Positions 19,501 through 55,880 of a DNA stretch of 64,000 nucleotides are shown here, one piece after another. Each line of letters begins with the position of its first letter. The stretch's first letter is position 1. The notes under the pieces are model-generated. The model saw only the letters and a list, made by a program, of their open reading frames with translations, searched no databases and was not told the DNA's origin. The DNA is from Dromiciops gliroides. Its lineage: Eukaryota > Chordata > Mammalia > Microbiotheria > Microbiotheriidae. A program made the translations under genes and the position numbers. The stretch lies in assembly GCF_019393635.1 (NCBI RefSeq), contig NC_057863.1, positions 638,376,306 through 638,440,305 of the forward strand. The letters are read 5' to 3'.

Positions 19501-22385
19501 GTATAAACTCATGGTACACGTAACTAAATGCCCAGGTCAGACAGACGAGGGATTCAGATTTGAAAAAATCCACGTCAGTTTTTTTTCTCTGTGGAAAGAA
19601 AGTGCACCCGAGTCCAACCCCGTTAGCTCTTTGGTTCTCTGTGGCTCAGACAGAAGCCTATTGTGCATCCTGAGTGATGAGACAGCCTAGGAGGCCAAGG
19701 AGGGATTGCTAAGCTTGGCTTGTATATTTTGGCAAACCCAGATATGCCTGCCACGAGCACTAATTTTAACAGATGTACACAATGACTGTCTTGTCTCTTT
19801 AACTATTGCTAGAAAAGTATTTTATATAATTAGCATGTTCCATTCGTAGAAAAAATTGTGAACCTACCATCTTCCTCAGGTCTTATTAAATAGCAGTCAT
19901 TCTCTTAGCCGACAGCCCCCAAATGACCCCCACACTATTGCTTGGCTGATCTACTCGGCCCGTTCAGTCCATTCTGCGAAATGAATGGAGGCAGGAGATT
20001 GCACAAGAATTCGGCTATATGTAAAATTTACAAAGTGTACGTTGAGGTTGGGTTCACGTCAGTAATTGCTAACCTTTATAGGATCCTCAGAGATTTGCTT
20101 CCCTAATACTGGAAGGCAAAGCTGCCAGGACTGTTAGATTTTATCAGTCATTAGGGGGAAGAGTGAATTCAGGGTAGAAATACCTGAGCTTTCCTTTTAG
20201 TTCAATAGTGCTTTTGTAGGCGAATGACTTTTCCAAGAAAAGAGCAAGATCTTACTTTTTTTAAAAATAGAAGCTTGTAAATAGCATCATGTAGTAATTT
20301 GTTCTTTAAGGGCAAATGGGGGATTTGAAAAATACATAGTGAAGTAGGGAGATGGCACCATTTTTTTCCAGAGCATTGAAATTTTCTGGATTGACATTAG
20401 GGGACAACTTCCCCCTCCTTTTTTGAATAGCTCAGGAAGCTATTATCAGTAACATTGTAGCCAGAACCAATTTCTACAAAAGAATAATTTGTTGTTGGAT
20501 AAAAGATCTTTATTGTGAGAAACAAATTGTGAGAAACCCCATTTAAAAATTTCTGGGAGTCAGTGTTGGAGAAGTATCTAAGGTCTTTATTTATACATTC
20601 TCGAGAGAATGGACCAGCTCCCTACTGGAAACAAATGGTGATATTATCAGTAACATTTCCAAAAATTAAAGATTGGTTTGTATAGAAAGTATTTTTAGTA
20701 AGCCACTTATATCTCTTTAAGGTGCTCTTGCTTACTTCTGTATGGAGAGTCATTTACCAGAACCCTGTTGTATAACCCTTGCTCCTGAAATGTTTCCTCA
20801 CTGGCTTCTGGGCAGACTAAGGTGGGCAGGATGATGGTGGAGCTGGGGATGTCAGATGGTCGGGTTCTTGGGTTTTAAGGAGTAAGGGCTTTTAGTACAG
20901 AAGTGTGGCAGAGTATATATTAGAGCAAGTCAGTGTTGTTTGCATTGCTACTGTAACGATTGGAATGATGCCACCTGCTGGAGACTTACCGTAGAAGAGT
21001 TCCGCCCATGAAGCGAAGGTGTTTGAGGGCAAGACCAGGAGTCTTTTCTTTGGCGTCACTTCCTGACGCGGGCTAGTGGGAGGAGGAAGGGAGAGACTGG
21101 CGCTCGGTCTCACGCTTTTTTGCCTCTGGACTCTGGTGGAGTGGAGCTAGAAATGCGCTCTCCCTTCAATAGATAGGAATCTAGGCCTTTCTCTCTCTTT
21201 ACCAAATTCTTATTCTCCTTAATAAATGCTTAAAAGTCTAACTCTTGCTAAAGCTTATAATTTATTGGCAACCACTCATTAGCTATTTTAGACAGTTTAG
21301 CTAGAATTTTAGCCCTTAACACTACTAGCTTTTCGGAATCATTAAAGCAGCATTTCACAGGTGCAGTTGAGGTACCAAGGAAGGGTCTGAAAGGTCAGAT
21401 TTGCCTTTATTTATAGACACAGTGGTGGGTAATGATGGCAAATGCTTGTCAGCACTTCAGACAGCAGCAGCAGCAAGGAGGTAAGTCCTGTTGGGTGGTA
21501 GTCTGGACTGCTGGAGGAACTTAAGGGAAGGGATCGGCAGGGGCAGTTTTTTCCCCTCTAAAGCTGGTGGGAGACACTTAATTGTGCTGTTAGTCATGCT
21601 TCTGTTATGAGCCAAATGCGGGGACCTGCCTCTTTGCAGTTAGCTGGGAGCCCCTGCAAGTGGTGCCCAGTGAGGTCCAAGGAGCCTGCCCACTCCCAGC
21701 TTACTTCTTCTTCTTGCCTCTTACTTCTCCACTCTGATGGGGTGCGCGCACACACCTGAACCTTTGTGAACAGGGGCACACGGCTAAATGTGCTCACCAC
21801 GCGCTCTACTTAAAAGCCTGTGAGCGTGTTAACCTTCAGGACGTAACCTAGAACGTGGCCAGGTTTCCAAACCTCTTCTGGCTGGACTACAGAAACATTC
21901 GTGCAGGAATACAGACGGCCTTTTCATGCTTTGGGAGGGAGACACATAAAACTCGGTGTATTTAGCAACATTCTTATGCAGTGAGACCCAATTTGGAAAA
22001 GATGATGTGTCATGTGGGCTTCATGAAACACTTCATTGATGCTTTCAGACTGAAGGGCGAGAGAATGTGGAGCCTTGGACCTTCCTACAAAGACAGGACA
22101 GTGCCCTAGTGTTGTCTTGCGGCGGTGCAGGTCTGTTTAACAGGACTCTGAGCTGACTCACCACACTTGTCCAAGGACTAACAAGCTACCAGGAAGACTG
22201 TGCCAGAGGCTGCCTATAGGCTAGATGGTTTTAGTGTGGGCTAAGTGTCACCTACAGAGCCAGTGTTTGCTCTCGGCTGTTCACTAACAACTCATTTTCT
22301 CCTTGTCCGCAGGCTCTCACAGCTGGATATCGATAGTCATCTCGCTAAATGCTTGTCGGAGAGCATTGAAGATGTGCTATGGTAA
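10429..22385 (+). CDS. FAAP20: FAAP20, Fanconi anaemia core complex-associated protein 20 (4 coding exons)
   Basis: Coding exons are 10429-10553, 13336-13480, 15629-16206 and 22313-22385; all junctions are GT-AG and in phase, giving 306 aa (human 180). The N-terminus (residues 1-42) is basic like human FAAP20. Residues 43-90 hold a LWRLL...PDLPAF stretch matching human LWAELL...PSLPAF. Residues 102-118 (VVFKVGTEEFRWIPFPP) match human EVFTVGPKTFSWTPFPP, in the part of the protein linked to FANCA binding. Residues about 120-268 are a Pro/Ser/Gln-rich, probably disordered linker. The C-terminus is a UBZ zinc finger, C273-X2-C276-X15-H292-X3-C296, ending in W306, the counterpart of human W180 used in ubiquitin binding. 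In the family it links the FA core complex to ubiquitin at interstrand crosslinks in the nucleus. The start ATG sits in a strong context (GCCATGG) in a CpG island. It converges on PRKCZ, as in human. Confidence 0.95.
10588..10822 (+). repeat. Degenerate ~30-bp minisatellite (TTAACCGGGCCTTC-type) in FAAP20 intron 1
   Basis: Seven diverged units start near 10591, 10621, 10649, 10676, 10710, 10743 and 10786 (spacing 27-43). Each has a TTAACCGG-like head followed by a pyrimidine-rich CCTTC..TC body. It begins 35 bases after the exon 1 donor, inside the CpG island. Confidence 0.65.
11174..11311 (-). mobile_element. Marsupial CORE-SINE (FAAP20 intron 1)
   Basis: Full-length antisense copy; TTTGCGGGGCAACGAG at its 3' side, head ending CACCTAGCTGCCCC. 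Confidence 0.92.
11456..11690 (-). repeat. MIR remnant, near full length
   Basis: CCTACTATGTGCCAGGCACT, then TTTACATTTGAGGAAACTGA and a decayed tRNA-like end: a reversed MIR. Confidence 0.75.
12024..12245 (+). mobile_element. CORE-SINE with RTE/BovB-like tail
   Basis: A decayed head and core precede AAACCACTCCAGTACCTTTG, AGAATCAGACACAACTGAAA and an ACAACAA end. Confidence 0.78.
12500..12640 (+). repeat. MIR remnant
   Basis: CTAGCTGTGTGGCCTTGGGC and CCTCATTTGTAAAATGGGCA in sense order. Confidence 0.75.
12641..13335. other. FAAP20 intron 1, end
   Basis: Unique sequence with a short L3/CR1-like trace at 13130-13180. No other feature is seen. Confidence 0.5.
13336..13480 (+). CDS. FAAP20: FAAP20 coding exon 2
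   Basis: The acceptor is TTCACAG|A and the donor AAG|GTAGCC. Its 145 bases finish Arg42 and encode residues 43-90, ending EMPDLPAFFDK. Human has the similar VPSLPAF at this place. Confidence 0.92.
13925..14690 (-). mobile_element. L3/CR1 LINE 3' region, antisense (FAAP20 intron 2)
   Basis: AGAGTTGGAAAGAACCTCAG at the start, AGCCCATCCCCCTTAGGGAT near 14328 and CATGGCTTCAGGGCCCTTCA near 14511 follow the reversed order of a CR1/L3 3' part. Open frames at 13711-14265 and 14265-14573 are chance frames in it. Confidence 0.7.
14691..15174. other. FAAP20 intron 2, unique stretch
   Basis: No repeat or gene recognised, except a weak MIR-like trace at 15085-15160. Confidence 0.4.
15175..15327 (-). mobile_element. 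Marsupial CORE-SINE (FAAP20 intron 2)
   Basis: Full-length antisense copy ending CACCTAGCTGCCCC, 302 bases before exon 3. Confidence 0.93.
15430..15600 (+). repeat. MIR remnant abutting FAAP20 exon 3
   Basis: GGTTCAAATCCTGCCTCTGC, then a GTGACCCTGGGATGAATCAC core. It ends about 28 bases before the exon 3 acceptor, so the branch region may lie near its edge. Confidence 0.65.
15629..16206 (+). CDS. FAAP20: FAAP20 coding exon 3 (long)
   Basis: The acceptor is TTTTACAG and the donor AAC|GTAAGT. Its 578 bases encode residues 91-282, with the conserved F-x-W-x-PFPP motif near the start, the expanded low-complexity linker, and the first zinc ligand pair CPMC at the end. The exon is intact and in frame with both neighbours. 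Confidence 0.93.
16207..17234 (+). other. SINE-free start of FAAP20 intron 3 with a CpG patch
   Basis: It holds a CpG-rich patch (16540-16640) with a perfect 16-bp palindrome GCTGCCGGCCGGCAGC at 16548-16563, then AT-rich DNA with FOX-like TAAATATTTG near 16853. It looks unique and could be a regulatory element; no exon with good splice sites was seen. Confidence 0.4.
17235..17462 (+). repeat. MIR remnant, near full length
   Basis: A head-like GGTGCAGTGGAGTCAG precedes a decayed core, then GTTGTTGTGAGGATCAAGTA and GTGCCTGGCATACAGTAGGT. Confidence 0.72.
17463..18779 (+). other. FAAP20 intron 3, unique stretch
   Basis: No confident repeat or exon. The open frames at 17462-17938 and 17625-17927 show no family signature. 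Confidence 0.4.
18780..18950 (-). repeat. MIR remnant
   Basis: GCAAAGGGCTTTACATATAT, then AACAGATGAGGAAAGTGAGT and GGGTCACACAACTACTAAG. Confidence 0.7.
18987..19140 (+). mobile_element. Marsupial CORE-SINE with clear target duplication
   Basis: Full-length, A-tailed. AAAATAGACCCTTGG occurs on both sides (near 18972 and 19138). Confidence 0.96.
19204..19349 (+). mobile_element. Marsupial CORE-SINE with clear target duplication
   Basis: Full-length, same orientation as its neighbour 64 bases upstream. AAAGTAGTTGC flanks both ends. Confidence 0.96.
19350..20947 (+). other. SINE-free part of FAAP20 intron 3
   Basis: About 1.6 kb, rather AT-rich and without recognised repeats. It could include conserved non-coding sequence; this cannot be judged without alignment. 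Confidence 0.35.
20952..21321 (+). mobile_element. Solo LTR of an endogenous retrovirus (FAAP20 intron 3)
   Basis: A 370-base element begins TGTAACGATTGG and ends TTAACA, flanked by the 4-bp target duplication CTAC (20948-20951 and 21322-21325). It has an internal AATAAA (21221-21226) in the sense of FAAP20. A related copy lies at 34770-35141. No internal retroviral region is present. The 4-bp duplication fits a class I (gamma-like) family; the family name is not known to me. It is a fossil. Confidence 0.82.
21326..22312 (+). other. End of FAAP20 intron 3
   Basis: Unique sequence, no repeat recognised. A pyrimidine-rich stretch TCATTTTCTCCTTGTCCGCAG leads into exon 4 (only its last 20 bases matter for the acceptor). 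Confidence 0.5.
22313..22385 (+). CDS. FAAP20: FAAP20 coding exon 4 (UBZ second half, stop)
   Basis: After the CCGCAG acceptor it encodes LSQLDIDSHLAKCLSESIED and then VLW-stop. Human has LTQLDVDSHLAQCLAESTED VTW. It supplies His292 and Cys296 of the UBZ finger and the terminal tryptophan. Confidence 0.96.
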
Positions 22386-22566
22386 ACATGGGAGGAAGAG
22401 CCCACCAGAAATGAATTTATGAAGTAGGAGTGACTGTAAAACATGACCTCACCTACAGCTGAATCTGAGATGAGAAGAGATGGCCCAGGCAGCCCCTTCC
22501 CAAGGCCTGCATCTCCCAGGGATCCTGGCTGAGAGGACTTTCCGACTCTGCCTTTTTAAAGTAGAC

Positions 22567-22572
22567 AATAAA
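22567..22572 (+). terminator. FAAP20: FAAP20 polyadenylation signal AATAAA
   Basis: A canonical AATAAA lies 182 bases after the stop codon, the first one in the 3' UTR. Cleavage is expected near 22585-22595, giving a 3' UTR of about 0.2 kb. Confidence 0.8.
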
Positions 22573-22590
22573 AATTGTCTTTTGAATATG

Positions 22591-25500
22591 GAATGGCCAT
22601 CTTAATTTCCATCCTGCTGCACACCTCTTTAAACGAGGTGCTGTGCAGAGTTTTCTTTCCTAACAGATTTATAGGTAAAGCAAGAGTCTGCCCTAGTCAT
22701 AGTAACAGCCACTGAAGGATGTGGTCTGGTATTCAGGTCCAGACAAGTAAATGACCTGCAGCAGGGTGTGGCTGTGGGGGCTCTGGTTGTACTCAGAAAA
22801 TTCAGGCTTCCACACTCCCCAACTGTGGATAGGACTGGCCACGTCCCATGGACTCCTGAGCTCACTTCATAAGGGGCTTGGGCAGGGCTGGGCTGTCCCA
22901 AAGAACCTTCGAAACTTGAGGAATCTTCCATCGAACTGGGATTTTGTAAGCAAATCTCGGCTCTTTTTAGGAGGCAGAGCTCGCCCGGAATGTGATGACC
23001 ACTTGCAATTATAGTCTCCTTCTTCAACTAGGATTTATTTTTCCTAGGGACGCAAGGTTTGTCTTGATGTCCCAGGGGATACCACAGATAATAAAAACCT
23101 TTAACACTTTTTTATGAAACCTGCATAGGGCTTGATTGCCTGCCCAGAGTGAAATGCAGACAGGTCCTTTGGGAAGAAGGGAGAATTTAAGGACATAGGT
23201 GGGAACACCCAAAGAACTGGTAAAATCATTTGCCAGTGTTGATTTATATATATTTTTAAATTATTTTTCCAGTCCAAGGGTGGGGAAGAGATCCCAAAGA
23301 GCCTTCATTTTCTACCTCACCTGATCTTTCCCCTCCAAAACGTGTATTTTCCATTTTTAGCAGAGTTGAGTATTATTTATTGTCTTTTCCTCTTCCTTTT
23401 CTCCTGACTGTGCTTTATCACAGTGTACCAAGTCCTAACCCCAAGAAATGTTAGCTATGAAGCAGGAAGAGAAAAAAGGAAAGGTCATGGTAAACTACGG
23501 AAAATGTAGGTTATTTATACGGTATCTTTCATTTTAACCTTTTTTTCTTTTAAAAAACGTGCCCTTTTGAAAAATGACTGGTTTTAGGGAAAATAATAAC
23601 AATCTATTAAGCTTTTTCATTAAAGTCTTTAATAGGTGTGCAAGAATAGAAATGATCTCAGCTGTTATGGGTTAGTGTGCCATCTTCTGCACAAGGAAAA
23701 CGGGCCAGCAAAGATCTGAACTAAGTAATCATACAAAACTACAAGAACATATGTACCGCTTTACAATCATTAAATCAGCTAGAGTTTTCATGTACTATTT
23801 CAGATATGACAACTATAGACCATCTTATTACCGGATCCATTTGTAATATAGTAGGACTTTTTTTTTTCTCAAACCACACATTTAATTACATCCTTCAGTT
23901 TCTTTAATATATAAAACAAGTACTTTATATAAAAATTTCCCCTTCATCATAAACAAGAATGTTATTCGTACACTTGCACGAGCAACCAAACTCATAACCA
24001 GCAAACTATTTGGCAACACAGCAGTATTGTAAATGCCTTCAACTGCAATAACCCAAGGGCACCGGTGCTGCAGCTGGAGCCAGCAGGGCTTTCTTTGTCC
24101 ACCCACAGCAGCAAAATGAAGCGGATGCCACTAGAAGTTTATGAGTAGAGCAAACACACACAAACAAGTCCCTTGTCTGGAGACACACCAAAGGGAGGCT
24201 CCCTCCTGATCGGGGTCCCCCCCCCCAACCCTGTGCTCTCACTCACACCCTGGCATGACTAAAACGCGTGCAGCTGGAGAATGGAGGGATCTGGTGGAAG
24301 TCACAACCAAGTAGGGGCCTGGGGAACGAGCCCATTGGGAATGGCCTCTGGGCTGGGTCCTGCATTCCCTTCATTTCTAGGCTTTTGAGGCAAGCACATT
24401 TCACTGGGAAGTGATTAGTGCTGACTGGGGCACAGCTTCCGGGCCACCATAGAGACCCCCAAGCTCAGACAGGCGGGGTCGTCGCCCTGAAGGGTTGTGG
24501 GGACTACAACAGGCCTTGTTAGCCAATGGTCAGTTGGGAATCTGAGAGAATGTTTTGGCAGTCTCGTCCTAGCACCTCATGACTTGGATATGAATCCGAG
24601 AGATGTCATGTTCAGCACCGAGAGCGATGCTGTACCCTGAGAAACCTATATATGTTAATGCAAAGAGAGTGGAGGAGGATTTGGGTGGAGGCTGCAGCTT
24701 GCACCTGCTTAGGTAAGCCTGTCTGTGCTTCCCGCACCGTTCCTCCTCCCCGCTCCCAGATCCAAGCCACACGATTATGGAACAAAGAGCTTGTACAGAG
24801 ACCTCTGCTGCCCGGGCTCCAGTAACCTGCAGTGGAGGCAGGTGGGTCTCGACAAGCCTTTGGGACATTTCTATGGCAGTGGACACTTAGTAGTCCTTAA
24901 ATGAAGTGACCTGACTTTTCCACAGCTGGACAAGAAAGCATCACGTTAACCACTGTGAAACTAACATCGCCCCCCCCCCCCCCACCTTTCGTTCTTATGA
25001 TTTCCAAAAAAGGGGATTTAATGGACAGCTTTCGAATTGCCTGATTTCTCAAGCGGTTCCCACTCCCCCGGGGCCATCTTGACATACAGCTGAGCTTCAT
25101 CAAGAATCCCTTCTTGTAAGCAGAATGGTTATTTAGTAATATACATATTCTCAAAGCAAAGAGATTATTAGAAGTAGGAGGTGTGCTTTATCAGGAAAAT
25201 GGGTTATGTTTATGGATACTCTCGATTTATTATTTAAACTTTTAAGGCTAGCTCCATTATACTTTTTTCCCCTATTTTCTAATTCAGAATATCATATTAC
25301 TGATAAAAATATTTTCCAAAAATCTAATACATAACACAAGACACGTAGGCACTGCTTAAGGATTTTTCAGAAATCTATTTTGTGCAAATTTAGTCTTCTT
25401 TTTTTTAATATATATATATATATTTTTTTGGTCTAATGATGCTTTCGTAAGCATCATTTAAAAAGTCTACATTATCCAATTTTATCCATCGATAGAGTAA

Positions 25501-26252
25501 TTTACTAATTGAGATTAGCATTGCTCCCTCATAGCTCAAAGGACATTTCAAAAGGAACGGTGTGTTTTCAGCCATAGATGCTCCAGCTGTTAGTCACATG
25601 CTTTGTATGAAAATACCTGTTAAATATTAACAACATGAACTTACCAGGATTTAGAAAAGGCTCCGAATTTGTCAAAATTCTTCGTTGCGGTTTATCCATT
25701 TAGGCACTTAAACTTCCGTACCCAAACTTATGTTTTGATTACTAATAAAACACAACTCCTCTTTTATTTAGATAGTGTATCTGAGATGCTTAGACAGGTG
25801 CCACTTGTGGGAAAAAAGGCATCGGAAATGAGGTTCAACACCACTGTAACATTTTATTCTTCAGGATATTACACTTTAATTTTCTTGAATTTGTCGGCCA
25901 TCGCATCAAGTTTTGTTTTGTAGAAAGTGTGCACCTTCAAAGTCGTTTGAACATTCCTTTCCAGAGGATGAAACGAATATGATTCTTCCGTGAAGCGGCA
26001 CCATGTGCACATGCCCTCAGAAAAGAAGCCAGTAGTATCGGTGCCCCCAGCTCTTAAAAACCAGTATTACTTAGAGGAAGACACCCACCAAAATCTATTC
26101 TCTTCTTTGATTTTCAGCAGCAATTTTTTAAAAAAATCATTGGTCTCCACTCAAAACCTTACAGTTCCCCAGCCTCGCATGCATATACTGTAGTTAGGGA
26201 TAAATTTAAAAGTTCATTCACATTATTTGTCCACAATGGAGATGCCGTTTCT
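22591..26252 (-). other. Gap between convergent genes; probable PRKCZ 3' UTR and downstream DNA
   Basis: These 3.66 kb hold no recognisable SINE, L2 or MIR, unlike almost every other kilobase here. Reverse-strand polyadenylation signals include AATAAA at 25768-25763 and ATTAAA at 23886-23881, so the PRKCZ 3' UTR could end near 25.7 kb or run to about 23.86 kb. A perfect 10-bp-stem hairpin lies at 25435-25458 and a 14-C run at 24970-24983. No convincing ORF was seen. The transcript end is inferred, not shown. Confidence 0.45.
25435..25458 (-). other. Perfect hairpin AATGATGCTT-loop-AAGCATCATT
   Basis: Two perfectly complementary 10-base arms flank a 4-base loop (TCGT on +, ACGA on -). It lies 795 bases after the PRKCZ stop on the transcribed strand, next to an AT-rich (TA)n stretch. 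A stem this short is not a typical microRNA precursor. Confidence 0.6.
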
Positions 26253-52008
<25,756 letters not shown>

Positions 52009-53429
52009 CTGAAAGAGAGAGGAGCTCATCAGAGACAGGCAGCTCCCCCGGGGAAGAAGGAACTCGGAGGTTTCCGGCAGAATCCAATCTGCAGCAGCTT
52101 AGATCTGATGGGGAAACCATCTTGTAGGGGAGGGGAAGAAAACCACAAAGAAAAATAATTTAGCAGAAAGTTTTATAAGCCACCCAGTAAAGACAAGGGG
52201 ACATGAACCATGACAGAACAAGGCTTTGGTTTTTAATCTTTTTTTTTTAAATGACATATATGATGAATATTTTCTATGTTATTACATTTAGATATACTGA
52301 GATATATTCTAGTACAAATAACTTAGTATTTTAAATCCTTCCTCTTCCTTTTTTTTTTTTTTTTTAAAAATAAACAGGCAGTTTTCTTTTTTTGAAATAC
52401 AGGTAAATAACTGTTTTATAAATAACATATACATATCAATTTATATAAATAATATATATGACAAAGTAATCTTAAACCAAACCAAAACATATATATTCGA
52501 ATGAACTTCATTTTGTCTGCAGCAGTCATCTGGGATGGCTCACTGGTTATCCCTTCACCTTTTTGCTCCAAATATTTTGTAAACATGGGGTTTTTCTTTG
52601 TTTTTAAAGGATCCATTCATTCTTTTGAACATGTTCTGAACCCGGCGTTCCATTTTTCATTTCTTTGTACAAGCTCCCCCCCAGTGCCTACAATGCCTTC
52701 CCACCTCACATCTGTCTCTCCTAATCTCCAGCATCCTTCAAGGCCTTTTTCAATCCTCTTGAGGGCTGATGGCTTCACCTTCTTCAAAGCACCTTGCATT
52801 TTTTTCTCTTTGTACTTGTTACTTGCCCTTGATGTTTTGTTGTTGTAGCCTGGGCATGAAGGTAAAGAAATAACCCAATTGAACGAAGTAGAATGATCCC
52901 ATTCCAAGGAAGCCTGTGATTCAAGCCCATGATCTTGGGGTCTTGTGTTTGGCTGAAGTTCATTCATCACATGTATTCTGTAGGAAGGGGGAGGGGCCGC
53001 AAGCTACATGATCAGCAGCTGACAGAGGAGGAACATAGATTAGAAGCAAGCTTTCCTTCTGGGCACCAGAGGTCAAGTGATGAGGACTCTCAGTCACAAA
53101 GAGCGTGAGCCTTTAGTCCAAGAGGCTTTGGGCTCTCCATGGGCCAATCAGACTAGGTCTTCATTCAAATATTCTCCATAGAGAAATCTGTGGTGCTAAA
53201 TGGGGTCCCATAGAAATAAGAAGACCCAAATCTCTGTCCCTTGAATGTGCATTTGATTGGCTGAAGCCACTGGATGTCAGGGCTGGTGAACAAAGCAGGT
53301 CATCTCACCTTGTGGATGGATGCAGGGTTCAAGAGGAGCTCACCCACTCATGCTGAATGGGATTCCCAATGCTGAGCCCCAGGAGACTTTGAGCCTCAGC
53401 AGTATCACAGGACTATGATGTTCCATCTC
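52009..53429 (-). other. PRKCZ long intron, AT-rich start
   Basis: 52230-52500 is very AT-rich with a T17 run. 52640-52830 is an L2-like fragment (GCATCCTTCAAGGCCTTTTT). No exon found. Confidence 0.45.
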
Positions 53430-53706
53430 CAGCGTCCTGGCCTTTGCATTGGGTCCATGCCCAGAACATCCTCCCTCCTCAAACTCCCTTTAAGGCTCAG
53501 CTCAAGTGTGTCCAAGTGGCCTCTCTTGATCCTTCCCCCTCAGTTATCAATGGTCTCTCCCTTCAAATCCCTTCAGATTTATTTGGTTTATGTCCTATCT
53601 TCCACATCTTTGGGCATGCTGTATCCCCTCTAATAGGATATAAGCTGTTGGTTGGCAGGGCTGCCTTCTCTTAATCGGCACTTAATTAATGTTTATGAAT
53701 TGACTG
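53430..53706 (+). mobile_element. L2 3' region
   Basis: GTCCATGCCCAGAACATCCT, AAGGCTCAGCTCAAGTGTGT and a decayed 3' end at 53640-53706. Confidence 0.7.
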
Positions 53707-54597
53707 TTTGTGCCCCAAGGCCCTAACACAGTGCCTGGCACATAGGAAGTGCTATAAATGTCAGCTATTCTTAGGATAATAAATGATATCACAGTCGTAT
53801 CAGAGAACTTGGAAAGCGCACCCCATTTTTTGTTGTGTCTAATCACATTTGGAGAACTATCCAACAGACACAAACAGAAAAGACAACACTGGAACCTTTC
53901 AGAAATGCTGTCTCATCGCACAACATGATCTCTCTTCCTTATCCAAGCACTCTCGGGGACTACTCACCGTGAAACACACTCCAGCAGTGGAAACTGTTCC
54001 TGGGCATCAGTGCTGGCAGAAGAAAGGCAGCTCTGGCCAGGACAGAGATTGAGACCCTGTCTGCACTACTGGCTGCACATGGGTGCCCCACAGCTCAGTC
54101 CCCTCTGTTGGGGGTAACGCCAATACAGCTATTAGCTTCTGTTCTTACCCTAAGGCCCCATTTCGTGATGAAGAAGAAGGCCCCAAGCAGTCAACCCCAG
54201 TGAGCAAAGGCCCAGGGATGATACCTTCTATGCCTCGTGGAAAGAAAGAACTCTGGCTAAACCAGCATATTTATATGAAACTGAAAGGGAGAAGGGAGAT
54301 GATACAGAGAAGGTAAGGAGGAAAAGCAGAAAGGGACAAGAATGTCAACAAGAGAAGCCACAGTGGGGATGGGATGAGCTATTCATTCATTCATTCATTC
54401 ATTCATTCATTAGTCACTTTCACAGAAAGTGAAATGACTTCCCCAGGGTCACACAGCTATTAAGTGTCTGAGGCAGGTGCAGCACATTGTCCAATGCTCC
54501 CCTTAGGTGCCTCTAGTTTAAAGACAGTATGGTCTCTGACTTCATAGCACTGCCCGCAGAGAGTTTTCATTCTAGTAGAGGGGATACAACCTGCTCA
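53707..54597 (-). other. PRKCZ long intron, mixed
   Basis: An L2 3'-end trace at 53720-53770, the (ATTC)n tract and an old CORE-SINE piece at 54430-54480. Nothing else. Confidence 0.4.
54381..54411. repeat. (ATTC)n microsatellite
   Basis: Nearly eight ATTC units, next to an old CORE-SINE fragment at 54430-54480. Confidence 0.95.
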
Positions 54598-54838
54598 TTA
54601 ACATTTATATAGAGCTTACTATGTGCCAGGTGTTTTACAAATATTATCCCATTTTGATCCTGACCATAAGCCTGAGAGGTAGGTGCTGTTTTTATCCTAT
54701 TTTATAGACGAGGAAGCTGAGGCAAAGAGTTCAGTGACTTACCCAGGTTCACACAGCTAATAAGTATCTGAGGCCAGATTTGAACTCAGGTCTTCCTGGT
54801 TCCCAGCTCAGCGCTCTATCCACTGCACTACCTAGCTC
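54598..54838 (-). repeat. MIR/CORE-SINE, near full length
   Basis: CTTACTATGTGCCAGGTGTT, GACTTACCCAGGTTCACACA and GCGCTCTATCCACTGCACTA. Confidence 0.8.
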
Positions 54839-55730
54839 TAATATATCAACATAAATGAATGCAGTACAGCATCCTATAGTGTCACACCCCCATGTCCCAA
54901 CAGCATTTAAAAGGGCTAGTAACAGAAGGATTATACTCATTCTACTAGACCCTTAGTAAGCTTCTTGAAGGCAGTGACTGACTTTTGCCTTTTTTTTCCC
55001 TATTACTTTATACATAGCACAGTGTCTGGCATATAGAAAAATGCTTACTGACTAAAGAGTAATGGTAGGAAGTCCTTCCAACTCCTCCCTAATACCCTAG
55101 GGTTGGGGTGAGGTTCTTCTTTCAAGGGAAAGGCATTTGAGACCTATGAAAAGTGGACATTTCACACTTGGAAGAGCCCCACTTCTCCCAGGGACGTGTT
55201 AACTGGACAGTTGCCTAAGACCAACTACCAGTCTATTCAAGACAAGTATTAATTTGGTGCCTACTGTATGCAAAGCACCTGATGCCAAGTTGGCAATACA
55301 AGACAAATAAAAACAGTCCCCTTTCTCAACAACCTTACATTCTATTGAAGAACACACAGATGAATAAAAACAAGACAAACTGAACAAGGAGACAACACTA
55401 ACAAGCCAATTACTTCCCAAGTGCTTTCTGAATCTGACAGAAAACAGCCCTCCCCATGCGAAAGAGGATTCAGAGGGTGGTGGTCAAGGGAAACACTCAA
55501 AAAAGCTTAAGAAATGTCACAACCTGAGAGCTCTCAGCTGATGGCGATTGAGATGAAAAACAACATTCCTGAGAATTAGAAATGAAACATGACCCAACCA
55601 AAGAGAATCATCAAGTTACTGACAAGGCTAATTCAGCCTCACCAAGGTGAGGAAGGAAAGAGTCCGGGAGGGGGGAAAAACAAGGCTGATGGGTACAACA
55701 GTCTCCCTTTTCCCCATCAAAAAGGAGGAT
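54839..55730 (-). other. PRKCZ long intron, L2 debris
   Basis: 54955-55060 is a decayed sense L2 3' end; 55238-55420 an antisense one (GTGCCTACTGTATGCAAAGC). 55430-55730 is unique. Confidence 0.5.
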
Positions 55731-55880
55731 GGGGAGCAGCTAGATGGTGCAGTGGATAGAGCACTGGCCCTGGATTCATGAGGACCTTAGTTCAAATCCG
55801 ACCTCAAACACTTAACACTTACTAGCTGTGTGATCCTGGGCAAGTCACTTAACCCCAATTGCCTCAAAAAAGAAAAAAAA
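55731..55880 (+). mobile_element. Marsupial CORE-SINE
   Basis: Full-length, A-rich tail; AAGGAGGATG / AAGGGAAGATG near its ends. Confidence 0.93.
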
